From positions 9,073,380-9,137,379 of the forward strand of contig JAZAYU010000010.1 in NCBI GenBank assembly GCA_038501625.1: a DNA stretch of 64,000 bases. Reading direction: 5' to 3'. The notes below the pieces were generated by a model. It saw only the letters and a list, made by a program, of their open reading frames with translations. It was not told where the DNA came from and did not search any database. Both the position numbers and the translations under genes were made by a program. Below are positions 56,130-64,000 of the stretch, piece by piece (within the stretch, counting starts at the first letter, position 1; each line of letters starts with the position of its first letter). Source of the DNA: Corbicula japonica. Lineage: Eukaryota > Mollusca > Bivalvia > Venerida > Cyrenidae.

Positions 56130-56233
56130 TGACGATTTACTGAATACGTCTTGGGGTTTCAAAAACATTTTCGTGACATTCAATCGAGACAGAATCGTTA
56201 TTTAATTTTTTTGAAAACATCCAACATAAAAAG
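56130..56233 (+). other. Possible untranslated first exon of the J-like gene
   Basis: The sequence ends at a textbook donor, AAAAAG|GTAAGTGAG (56233/56234), on the same strand as, and 2.8 kb upstream of, the splice acceptor that immediately precedes the ATG of the gene at 59030. No ATG-led frame ends here, consistent with a 5' UTR exon. A CACGTGAC (E-box-like) motif lies at about 56127. The exon's 5' limit and the pairing with 59030 are inferred. Confidence 0.35.
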
Positions 56234-56629
56234 GTAAGTGAGTTGTTACAACTAATTCGTTTAAAAATTGTTAAAATTATTTTTAAAGGTAAATAAGGGC
56301 GTGATAAAAATATGTTTAAAATAACAACAAATTACGATATCGGTAAAGGAAATTAGCCATGAGTAATATTTGTACTTGTCTACTTTCGCACTTATTCAAA
56401 TTTTATTAAACACAATGTTTTACTATTTATTCAATTTTAAATTTCTCCATCTTAATATTAATGCTCTTAAGTTTTAATATTAATGTTAATGTGTTAAACA
56501 TGTTTTATTTAAATGTACAGCTCTTGTTTACAAAAAACTTTATCATTTAATTTAACCTGTAGAGATTGTACATTATTTGTTCCCTACCGGTTTACCGGGC
56601 TGTGACTATATGATTGCTCTTCGCCCGTC

Positions 56630-57140
56630 CCTCACTCAGTCAGTTATTCCGTCAGTCAGTCATTCATTCCGTCAGATTTCTTGTCCGGACTACTTTTTAG
56701 TCGTTAATGTGGGATTTTAAAATAACTTACTACAAATGTTCCCTTGATGAGACGGAGTGTCGCGTATATAAACCAGGACAAAAAAGGTCAATGGCACACC
56801 TAGACCAAGGCTTTAAAGTAAAAAATGTGACAGAATTTCTTTTTCTGGAACATTTTAAGTCATTTATTGGAAGATTTTAAAGTAATTTACAGCAAATTTT
56901 CTCCTTGGTGAGGCGATGTCGCGTAAATGAACCATGACCCAACCTCAAAGGTGAAGTTCACACATAGACTTTCTATGTCAAAAATGTGACACAATTCCTT
57001 TGTCCGCACCACTACTCAGTCATTTGTTTGGGGATTTTAAAATAACTTACCACAAATGTTCCCTTTGGTGAGACGAAGTGTCACGTGTATGAACAATGAC
57101 CATACATGGAAGGTCAAGGTTCATAGACTTCAGTTCAGTA
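56630..57140 (+). repeat. Tandem array, three units of 160 bp
   Basis: GATTTTAAAATAACTTAC(T/C)A or a variant lies at 56713, 56873 and 57033, both intervals exactly 160 bp. Each unit continues through TGTTCCC, GGTGAGACG.AGTGTC.CG and GAACCATGACC to AAGGTCAA(G)GTTCA. Preceded by a CAGTCAGT-rich stretch (56636-56680). A single inverted fragment is seen near 27.7 kb. If the J-like gene has an exon at 56.2 kb, this array is in its intron. Confidence 0.88.
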
Positions 57141-57782
57141 AGAATATTTGCAAGTATAGTCAAAATAAAAATATCACCTTCAAATGGATTCGTAAGCAAA
57201 TCATCGGGTCAGGATTACTTCCCCTGAAATTAAATTGTTATATAGATACTAATTCTATCAGACTGAAGTGTTTATAAAATTTTTAGGTGAGGTAATGGGT
57301 TGTAGTTGGCATTGACATCTATATAAGAAGTTTTGATGGTCTAAGTAAATATTCTTCCAAGTTGGGGAGGGTATGGTATTGGTACCTGACGGACAAAAAA
57401 AATTCAGGAGGGAGGGTAGGTTGGGGCATCTTTTGTTTTCAATTACAGTTTTATTTCTTTTAATTCCTTAACTAAAATCGACCGCCATTTCTTCAAAGGG
57501 AATGGTCTTGTGGATTTATTTATTTATTTATTTTCCATCCAAAGTTAATACAATCTTCATGTTGGGAAAGGAAAAAATAATTCTTCTAAGGCGAGGTAGG
57601 TTGGAGGTGAGTTGCGATCTCCTCTAAACATTTTACAATAATCCTTACACTTTATAGGTAATATTATTTTACTGTTTTGAAAAATCTTTTTTTTTAAACA
57701 GCAACAATCTATAATAAATACACTTAAAAAATTCACTGATGATTCAAAAACAACAGAAAGTTACAAACGATTTTTAATTAAG
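57141..57782. other. No gene seen
   Basis: No supported exon or repeat beyond a short TTTATTTATTTATTTA run near 57515. Confidence 0.35.
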
Positions 57783-57926
57783 GATTGAATCGATATTTGA
57801 TGGTTTTCATTTGGGTATGGAGAACAGTTGGGTTGTTTAAAGTGTGTGAACCCCGAACACGCGTACTTTAAATAATCCAACTGTTTTTTCATACCCAAAT
57901 GAAAAACATCAAATGTCGATTCAATC
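57783..57926. mobile_element. Hairpin MITE, arms ~62 bp
   Basis: GATTGAATCGATATTTGATG GTTTTCATTTGGGTATG at the left pairs with CATACCCAAATGAAAAAC ATCAAATGTCGATTCAATC at the right; ACAGTTGG and TTTAAAGT / ACTTTAAA extend the stem. A short loop (around ACCCCGAACACG) separates the arms. Noncoding foldback element. Confidence 0.9.
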
Positions 57927-58560
57927 GTTTACCATCAGAAATTATGATTTGTCAGGTGAAAATGACTTCATCGTAGAGAATGAAGTTGAAGTGTAAATAT
58001 ATGTTAGTGTGACTGTTACGGAGAAAAACGCGCAACAAGTTACTTTTGCTTATAATTTACAGACAATTAAGCTAAACCTTACAAAATTTTGAGTGCTTTG
58101 TTTATGTGTTATAAAGCGCATTCATAATTATGCATGAAAATACTTTTGACAAGTTCTTTTCATTAAGCATGTGACCATAGCAACCATTTTCTATTTCACA
58201 TTCGAAATATGAAACTCCGTAAAACCAGGAATTAATTTCTCGTACAGAAGAGTAAATTTTTGTGTTTGGATGTAAATTTAAATAGGCCTATAGAGATTTT
58301 TAGATCTAGTTATTTTTCTTTACTGTTACTGTTACTATTCTTTACTTTTCTCAAAATAAATAAAGATACAATAATAACATTGATTTGTGCAAAGTTTTGC
58401 TGAGCTGCATTATGCCAGTAGAGCGATTTTGATATTTTTCTTTTTTATCGGTGAAAGTGCAATGACGAAACGATCAATCCCTCAATGACCAACGTCATAA
58501 ACACACCATTGTTTGGTATGGATTTGAAATTTTGTTTTTGTACTTCCCGAGATGCTGAGA
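57927..58560. other. No gene seen
   Basis: AT-rich; no supported exon or repeat. Possibly intronic to the J-like gene. Confidence 0.35.
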
Positions 58561-58646
58561 TGCACTCAAACCGTGACTAGGCAGCATGAGCAGTAACATG
58601 CTTTTGCACTATTTCCCATCTTCACGCTCAATCAGACCGTGTCGCC
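58561..58646. repeat. Short dispersed repeat (CCATTACTGCCC family), copy 3
   Basis: GCACTCAAACCGTGACTAGG CAGCATGAGCAGTAACATG ... TTCACGCTCAATCAGACCG, a diverged relative of 1737-1820 (CGCTCAACCCAGGGCTAGG, GGGCAGTAATAAGC). Confidence 0.4.
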
Positions 58647-59013
58647 GATATTTTTTTAATATAAAATATGTGAGGCATTGCTTTTTAAGTTCCATTGTTA
58701 ACTACGTTTATTTCTGGATGTGAAATCGCGTCTTCATTCAGTACGAAATTCGCCGAGACAATCAGGCATGATTTAAAAAACAATACAATTAATTTCAGTT
58801 GACAAAGATGTTCGCAAGCATTTAAATTATAGTTGTCGTGTATTTTAGGGCTACGTTTGGTATTCTTTAATGGGTTGATGTGCATTACTTTGTTTAATAT
58901 ACCTGTTATGCTTACTTAGAATCAATTAGCATTCAAACATGTATTGTGCGATATCCACATATCAAACAACACAATCCAAAATGGCAAAATATGTGGTTTA
59001 CATGTTCGATAAA

Positions 59014-59029
59014 TTTTCTTTATTTACAG
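59014..59029 (+). promoter_or_regulatory. Splice acceptor preceding the J-like gene ATG
   Basis: TTTTCTTTATTTACAG is a strong pyrimidine tract plus CAG directly abutting ATGGCACG. It sets the exon start at 59030 and argues against the upstream in-frame ATG at 58946. Confidence 0.75.
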
Positions 59030-59929
59030 ATGGCACGTACGATTCCGGGTAATATAATGAACGAGCTTTCAGTTGTGTTTGCGAACAACGTCAATGATTT
59101 TGCGAGAGTTATTTTCTTTCTCACCAAAAGTTTAGCGGATGGGGTTGGGGCCCCTTACATACGAGCACTTGGGAGTGTCCTCCATAATAAACAGCTATTC
59201 AAGAGAGTTGCGGAAAGATACTCTGATGACACCAGGAAGGCTGAAAATGACGGAGAATATCGGAAATTTATGGACGCTTTTTGGAGAAATTTTTGGAATG
59301 GCGCTTTGCCACAGCAGCCTGTGAGCAGTCGGCAGATGTGTACGCCAACTGAATCATTTTTTAAGGTTCTATGCACACATTCGACAGAATTATTGAAGGT
59401 TAATGGATTATCACATGCTGTACAGACATGGGGATTAAAAACATCTGCACCTTTAGCTGGCCTCGTTCTTAGTTTCGATATCATGCAAAACATTATCAGG
59501 TGGTTTAATGGAGAGATATCCGAAAAAAGGTGTATCAAAAACATCATGGAATGCGGATTAAGTCTGACTGCTGGTGTCATGGTTACAGCGGGCGGTGCTG
59601 CTCTTGGAGCCAAAATTGGATGCGTATTGGGGCCATGGGGATGTGCGGCGGGAGCTCTAATAGGAGGAATCTGTACATCTGTTGTTGCTTCGGTTGGTAC
59701 CCAAGCTCTATGCGAGGAACTTTTGGAGAAAATTTTTCCATCTTCACGGAGAGAAGCAGTGGAAAGAGCTTATCGTATTCTTGGTGTTTCCAGAGATGCA
59801 ACCAACCATGACATCAATCGTCGATTTCGGAGTCTGTTACAGCAACACACCCAAGCCAACGATTCCAACATGTGGACAAATCTCCAATTTGCAATGGCTA
59901 TTATCAAAACAGCTAGAGCTGGGCTTTAA
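59030..59929 (+). CDS. Glycine-zipper, J-like domain protein (uncharacterised)
   Basis: 299 residues (MARTIPGNIM...TARAGL), one uninterrupted exon. The frame extends 28 codons upstream to an ATG at 58946, but a strong acceptor ends immediately before ATGGCACG, so 59030 is preferred. Domains: helical N-terminal half (1-170) with aromatic-rich YRKFMDAFWRNFWNG at 77-91; a hydrophobic glycine/alanine-rich stretch at 176-227 (GGAALGAKIGCVLGPWGCAA, GALIGGI) with GxxxG spacing, as in glycine-zipper membrane segments; then a J-like segment at 242-299 (AVERAYRILGVSRDATNHDI, NRRFRSLLQQHTQ). In true J-domains the loop carries HPD, needed to stimulate Hsp70; here it reads HTQ, so chaperone coupling is probably lost. 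It may bind or insert into membranes (inference). Ends with TAA; possible polyadenylation signals at 60295-60308. I do not recognise a named family. Confidence 0.85.
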   Translation: MARTIPGNIMNELSVVFANNVNDFARVIFFLTKSLADGVGAPYIRALGSVLHNKQLFKRVAERYSDDTRKAENDGEYRKFMDAFWRNFWNGALPQQPVSSRQMCTPTESFFKVLCTHSTELLKVNGLSHAVQTWGLKTSAPLAGLVLSFDIMQNIIRWFNGEISEKRCIKNIMECGLSLTAGVMVTAGGAALGAKIGCVLGPWGCAAGALIGGICTSVVASVGTQALCEELLEKIFPSSRREAVERAYRILGVSRDATNHDINRRFRSLLQQHTQANDSNMWTNLQFAMAIIKTARAGL

Positions 59930-60294
59930 TGCCGAGTTACCTTCAAGCGGCTTCAAATATGTGCTATTGGAATATTAATGCGTGAAAAAGCAGGTTTTTG
60001 AAGAAAAGAAAACATTACTCTTTCTGACAGCTTTTCCAGATATTTTAAGTTTTAAATTTGTTAAATAATGAGTATTTCAGGAAACGGGTCTTCAAATTTA
60101 TTTTTCTTACAATTCTCAATTATAACGCATGTTTGTCGAAGAACTCTGATTAAAATTATTATTTTTTATTGCTTAATATTTCATATTTGTCAGATCTTTG
60201 TTTCAGCTCGTTAAATGCAATCAACTTTTTTTTTCTCACATGCATGAGCGGAGCAAATAAGGAAATTTCCTATGTCATTTATTGTAGATTGTTT

Positions 60295-60308
60295 AATAAA
60301 ACAATAAA
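60295..60308 (+). other. Possible polyadenylation signals
   Basis: Two overlapping AATAAA hexamers (AATAAAACAATAAA) about 365 bases after the stop codon of the J-like gene. Plausible but unproven in AT-rich DNA. Confidence 0.3.
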
Positions 60309-61360
60309 ACCCCCAAAAACAAACAAACATAGTTATAGCAGTTTTATACAATGTAGCATAATTTTTCGTAACCACTCAATGCATTCGTGAATTAAGCAAC
60401 AAATATAGTTTATACTAATGAAAAAATGAGTCGCTTAAACCAAAATTATGCCCATTCAGGTCGCCTCATTCTAGCAAAAAAGAGCCTTGAAACTAGGAAA
60501 TAAATTTGTAAATACATTTTTGGTTTGACAGTTTAATTTTTATCATGACCCGATGCTCAGTTGATATTTTTAAGTTAAATGATTTTTTCTTAAACTGGAT
60601 TCACTTTGGAAAGTTAAAAACGGAAATGCGCTTTTACTCTTTCATTTGCGCGTTACAGCACACTTTTCTCATTCGCACATTAAGGCACGTAAGCACATAC
60701 GCGTGAAAACGTGTCCTGTGTATAGTTTTGGCCAACAATTGTCAGATTGAGCTATTAATAAACAAATTTCGATTTTTACAAATTTTCCATAGATATTTGG
60801 CAAATTACTGAAAATGTAAACTTACTCTGACGACAAAATCAGATGATTCGATTTGATATGACCTTTTTGAATACTACCCGTGTACCATATTAAGTGACTT
60901 CAGCTCAACAGGTTTCCGTGATCGTTAAACTTAAGGTCCCTATTGGTAATAAACGGTGACAATATCAGTTGAAAAACTTAATATAACGTGAGCAGATTTG
61001 AACTTGTTTGTTTTAAAAATTGTTTATGATTGGTTCAGTACTTTAAGGAAGATTTGATCAAAATTTATAATGAAAACTAATAAGTTGTAAGCCATTACGA
61101 AGGTTTCAGACGATGAACTTTTTCATGTTTGAATTAACAACCTTGCAAAATCGTTGTAGCTTACTTTATAACCATTGTCTGCAAAAAGGTAAATCACAGA
61201 AGTACAAAGGGGAACTGACACCTTGTAGATAAGTGTTTTAAGTAATATCTGTATAGTTTTTTCTACAAGTTTCCTACAACTATTACGGAATTTGGATGCC
61301 AACGGAATTTCCTTGTGTGTGTCTGTCGTATGTTAAGAAAGCATTCTTTCCTATAACTTG
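60309..61360. other. No gene seen
   Basis: AT-rich 3' flank of the J-like gene; no supported exon or repeat. Confidence 0.35.
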
Positions 61361-61364
61361 AGGC

Positions 61365-61412
61365 GCTGTCGCAGTGCGGTACGGGTTCGCTCCAAAGTAG
61401 GTGCAATGTCAT
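61365..61412 (+). repeat. tRNA-like SINE remnant (B-box side)
   Basis: GCGGTACGGGTTCGCTCC is shared with the better copy at 61570-61650; only the B-box-like half is preserved. Confidence 0.45.
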
Positions 61413-61569
61413 TTAAAATTCACAGTAGCGCTATTTGTGCAGTGTGGCGGAGGTAGAAAATCTTTCCGTGCATATGGTCAGTACCGTAATCAGTAAATAA
61501 CCGGTTACCGATGTCATGCAGTTAAGATTACGTTTATAAGTGTTATCCGAATAACCTTTTGGGGGGTTT

Positions 61570-61650
61570 TCCCGGCTAGCTCGGTCGGTAGCGGGATCGG
61601 AACTGCATGTTTGCGGCTGTCGGCGTAAGGTACGGGTTCGCTCCTCATTA
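61570..61650 (+). repeat. tRNA-derived SINE head
   Basis: CGGCTAGCTCGGTCGGTAGC carries an A-box-like TAGCTCGGTCGG and GTACGGGTTCGCTCC is B-box-like, 30-40 bases apart as in tRNA-derived promoters. Too irregular to fold as a functional tRNA. Confidence 0.6.
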
Positions 61651-61654
61651 AAGG

Positions 61655-62420
61655 CAATATCGTTTGACCATACGAATGCAAATAAAGCCTCAGGACACTA
61701 AATTTCTTCACATTTATTTTGTTAGAAGAGAGAATTAACGACTGGTTTTGTAAAGATACAGAAAAATGATTTGACCTTGAAACCAATTCGGCATGGTGGG
61801 AATCCTTCTCGAATTTCTTAAAGTTGGCTTTTTATTTTATTATTATCTCCACAACATACCCGTGTATATTTTGTTGAAAATATTAATCAGTTTTTGTGCA
61901 TTTTTTAACTAATATAATCTTCAGTATAGTGAATAAACACAAATACTTTTAGTCACTTGTGTGTTTGTTTTGAGCGTCTTGCCATTCAAAATACAATGTA
62001 TATACAACATATTTTTTAGAATAATTATAGTGCTTATAGTGATATCCTGATATTGTAGTGCTTATGTTATACTGTGCTATTCACAATATAAAGAGTAATT
62101 TTAGAACTATTTTAACATACATAGCGACCTTCAGATGACACTGGGAAAATTTATATAAAAGTTGGAAATTTATATTTAACTAAAGATTTTTTAAGACTCT
62201 CGAAATCATTAATTTAAATTAAGTTTCATTTTCCCTGTGTTGTAAAATAATAATATAAGAGGTATTTAAAGAAATTATAGGCATTATCTCTAATCTCTTA
62301 TCAGCGAGTTGTTCAATTTCCGGTATCGTTTCCCCCTTGAAGTTTCTACTAGTTTAACAAGTTTTGCGTCACTAACCTTGCTTGTTTTCGTGACATGTTG
62401 TTTCGCTTTCATCTAAACGT
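61655..62420. other. No gene seen
   Basis: AT-rich; no supported exon or repeat. Confidence 0.35.
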
Positions 62421-62424
62421 TTTA

Positions 62425-63830
62425 TACCTCCGCATACGAAGTATAGGGGGTATATAGGAGTCATCATCCGGTTGGTTGGTTGGTTGGTTGGGCGGTCTGT
62501 CTGTGGCACCTACAGCGTCAACAGTTTTCAAGATATCGACTTGAAACTTTAACCATATGTTCGTGAGGACATTTGCGCGAACTATTTTTTTTCTCATGTG
62601 GATCAGTCCATTATTTTTCGGAGGGGAGCACGATTTAACAAAAATCTTGTTACGCGAACTACTTCTACAGTTTTTAAGATATTGACTTGAAACTTGATAC
62701 ACATGTTCGGCATGAAGTGTAGATGTGCGTGACATATTTTTCGTGTGGATTAGTCCATTATTTTTTGCAGGGGACATGATTTAACAAAATCGTGTTATTC
62801 AAACTTCTACACTTACTTCGTCAACAGTTTTCAAGATATCGACTTGAAACTTTAAACATATGAACGTGTGTACATTTGCGCAAATTTCTTTTTTTCTCAT
62901 GTGGATCAGTCCATTATTTTTGGAGGGGAGCATGATTCAACAAAATCTTGTGACGCGAACTTCTTCTACAGTTTTTAAGATATTGACTTGAAACTTGATA
63001 CACATGTTCGGCATGAAGTGTAGATGTGCGTGACATATTTTCGTGTGGATCAGTCCATTATTTTTGCAGAGGACATGATTTAACAAAATCGTGTAATGCA
63101 AACTTCTACAGTTTTGAAGATATCGACTTGAAACCGAAAGTGTATGTTCTGCATGAAGTGTGTATGTCAGCGACATATTTTTTGTGTGGATAAGTTCATT
63201 ATTTTTTGCAGGTGAGCATTATTTAACAAAATCTTTTGTTTAAAATCTTATGATGCAAACTACTTCTCCTGTTTTCAAACTTTAAATATACGTTTGTGAA
63301 TAGATTTCCATGACATACTTTGTTTCATGTGGATCAGTCCATTAGTTTTTAGCAGGGGAGCATGATTCAACAAAATCTTGTGACACGAACTTCTTCTACA
63401 GTTTTTAAAATATTAACTTGAAACTTTAAACATATGTTCAGAATGAAGTGTAGATGTGTGTGACATATTATTTGTGTGGATCAGTCCATTCTTTTTGCAG
63501 GGAACATGATTTAACAAAATCAAGTTATGCAAACTTCTATAGTTTTCAAGATATCGACTTGAAACTGAAATCATATGTTCTGCATGAAGTGTGCATGTTA
63601 GTGACATGTTTTTTATGGATCAGTCCATTTTCGGTTGGAGGGGAGCATTATTTAACAAAATCTTATGACACAAACTACTTCTCAAGTTTTCAAACTTTTA
63701 ACATACGTTCGTGATTAGATTTGCATGACCTATTTTTTTTTTCATTTGAATCAGTCCATTATTTTTTGGAAGGGGAACACGATTCAACAAAACCTTGTGA
63801 CGTCAACTACTTTTACAGTTTTGTTTACAT
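62425..63830 (+). mobile_element. Tandem-core element with ATACCTCCGCATAC hairpin start
   Basis: Begins with a hairpin (ATACCTCCGCATAC gaa GTATAGGGGGTAT) and a (GGTT)n run, followed by an array. GA(C)TTGAAAC anchors lie at 62538, 62684, 62841, 62985, 63125, 63415 and 63556, with two further shortened units (TTTTCAAACTTT at about 63272 and 63688). Intervals are 140-157 bp (one double interval of 290). Units alternate between TTTTCAAGATATCGACTTG and TTTTTAAGATATTGACTTG forms and between GGGGAGCA.GATT and GGGGACATGATT, so a ~290-300 bp dimer underlies it. The 3' end is not defined. Same layout as the elements at 31.8-38.5 kb. Short frames on both strands are repeat artefacts. Confidence 0.8.
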
Positions 63831-64000
63831 CCGGTGAAAACCCAAGTCGCTATTTTTAAACACAACTTTTGCTTTACATGCACGTGGCGATAGCATCAGC
63901 TCACCAAATGACATCAGTATTCTTATCCCTCTCGGAAGAATAACAACATGTGCCCAGGTGAAGGTCGAGTAGCTGTGTGCTTATCAACAGATTGTAAAAA
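63831..64000. other. No gene seen at the right edge
   Basis: Sequence after the array, cut by the window end. It may hold the 3' end of the preceding element. Confidence 0.3.

Noticed and set aside
58946..59029. Upstream in-frame ATG adding 28 residues to the J-like protein
   Set aside because: The added part lies across a strong acceptor (TTTTCTTTATTTACAG) and is AT-rich, as expected of intron.
59155..59613. 152-codon frame antisense to the J-like gene
   Set aside because: Mirror of a real coding frame; the sense strand has the splice acceptor, longer frame and domain signals.
61570..61650. Functional tRNA gene
   Set aside because: A- and B-box-like blocks are present but no cloverleaf with a proper anticodon stem can be drawn; a SINE head fits better. 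The same holds for 31528-31612.
62409..63714. Frames such as the 122-codon one at 62409 (-)
   Set aside because: Repeated peptides from the ~145 bp tandem units; not conserved coding.

Overview
The window looks like an intergenic-to-intronic stretch of an animal genome, most likely a bivalve mollusc. It is AT-rich, has no operons or long uninterrupted genes, shows GT-AG splice sites, and is packed with short repeats. The best clue to the lineage is the repeat content: elements whose cores are ~140-190 bp tandem arrays, and the 'gaccccaggg...aatttgaacaa' repeat, which I associate with bivalves from memory (no search was possible).

Protein-coding content is sparse. One convincing gene is on the + strand at 59030-59929: a 299-residue protein with a glycine-rich hydrophobic segment and a C-terminal J-like domain lacking HPD. 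Its exon starts exactly at a splice acceptor, and a possible untranslated first exon lies near 56.2 kb. A second good candidate is a 5' coding exon on the - strand (3789-4375), ending at a strong splice donor; the rest of that gene would lie off the left edge. A third, weaker candidate is a - strand exon at 24286-24462. The remaining coding signals are transposon remains: a LINE on the - strand (47.1-50.3 kb) and a transposase-like gene on the + strand (a zinc-finger exon at 42307-42378 and a broken C-terminal part around 44.8-45.4 kb).

Layout: 1-29 kb is AT-rich background sprinkled with about two dozen copies of a ~240 bp TTAA-flanked MITE built of two internal palindromes, plus four copies of a 126-146 bp hairpin MITE, two of them nested inside TTAA MITEs. 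29.7-31.8 kb holds a GGTCAGACA MITE and tRNA-derived SINEs, one split by a 1.08 kb DNA transposon with a clean target duplication. 31.8-38.5 kb is one large Helitron/'pearl'-like element with a ~165-175 bp tandem core. It is interrupted by a second element of the same design carrying 15 units of exactly 166 bp, and also contains a 1.1 kb GT-rich tract and (GGTAT)20. 38.7-42.2 kb holds a long palindrome, a 1.03 kb TIR transposon with ATATC duplications, and a ~190 bp tandem array with a 378 bp higher-order period. 42.2-45.4 kb is the decayed transposase locus. 47.1-50.3 kb is the LINE, split by a 1.47 kb foldback element and carrying an internal triplication of part of its endonuclease domain. 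50-64 kb is mostly featureless apart from microsatellites, inverted repeats, two further tandem-core elements (56.6-57.1 and 62.4-63.8 kb), degenerate tRNA-like SINEs and the J-like gene.

The most interesting themes are: (1) six unrelated mobile elements whose cores are all tandem repeats of roughly 140-193 bp, close to nucleosome spacing; (2) two nested elements with different sequences but the same end grammar (CAAGAG plus a small hairpin at 5', a hairpin plus GAGCTAA at 3'); (3) a short transposon at 30.2 kb whose sequence recurs directly upstream of the zinc-finger exon at 42.3 kb, which may tie a non-autonomous family to its autonomous parent. All assignments come from reading the sequence; none was checked by database search.
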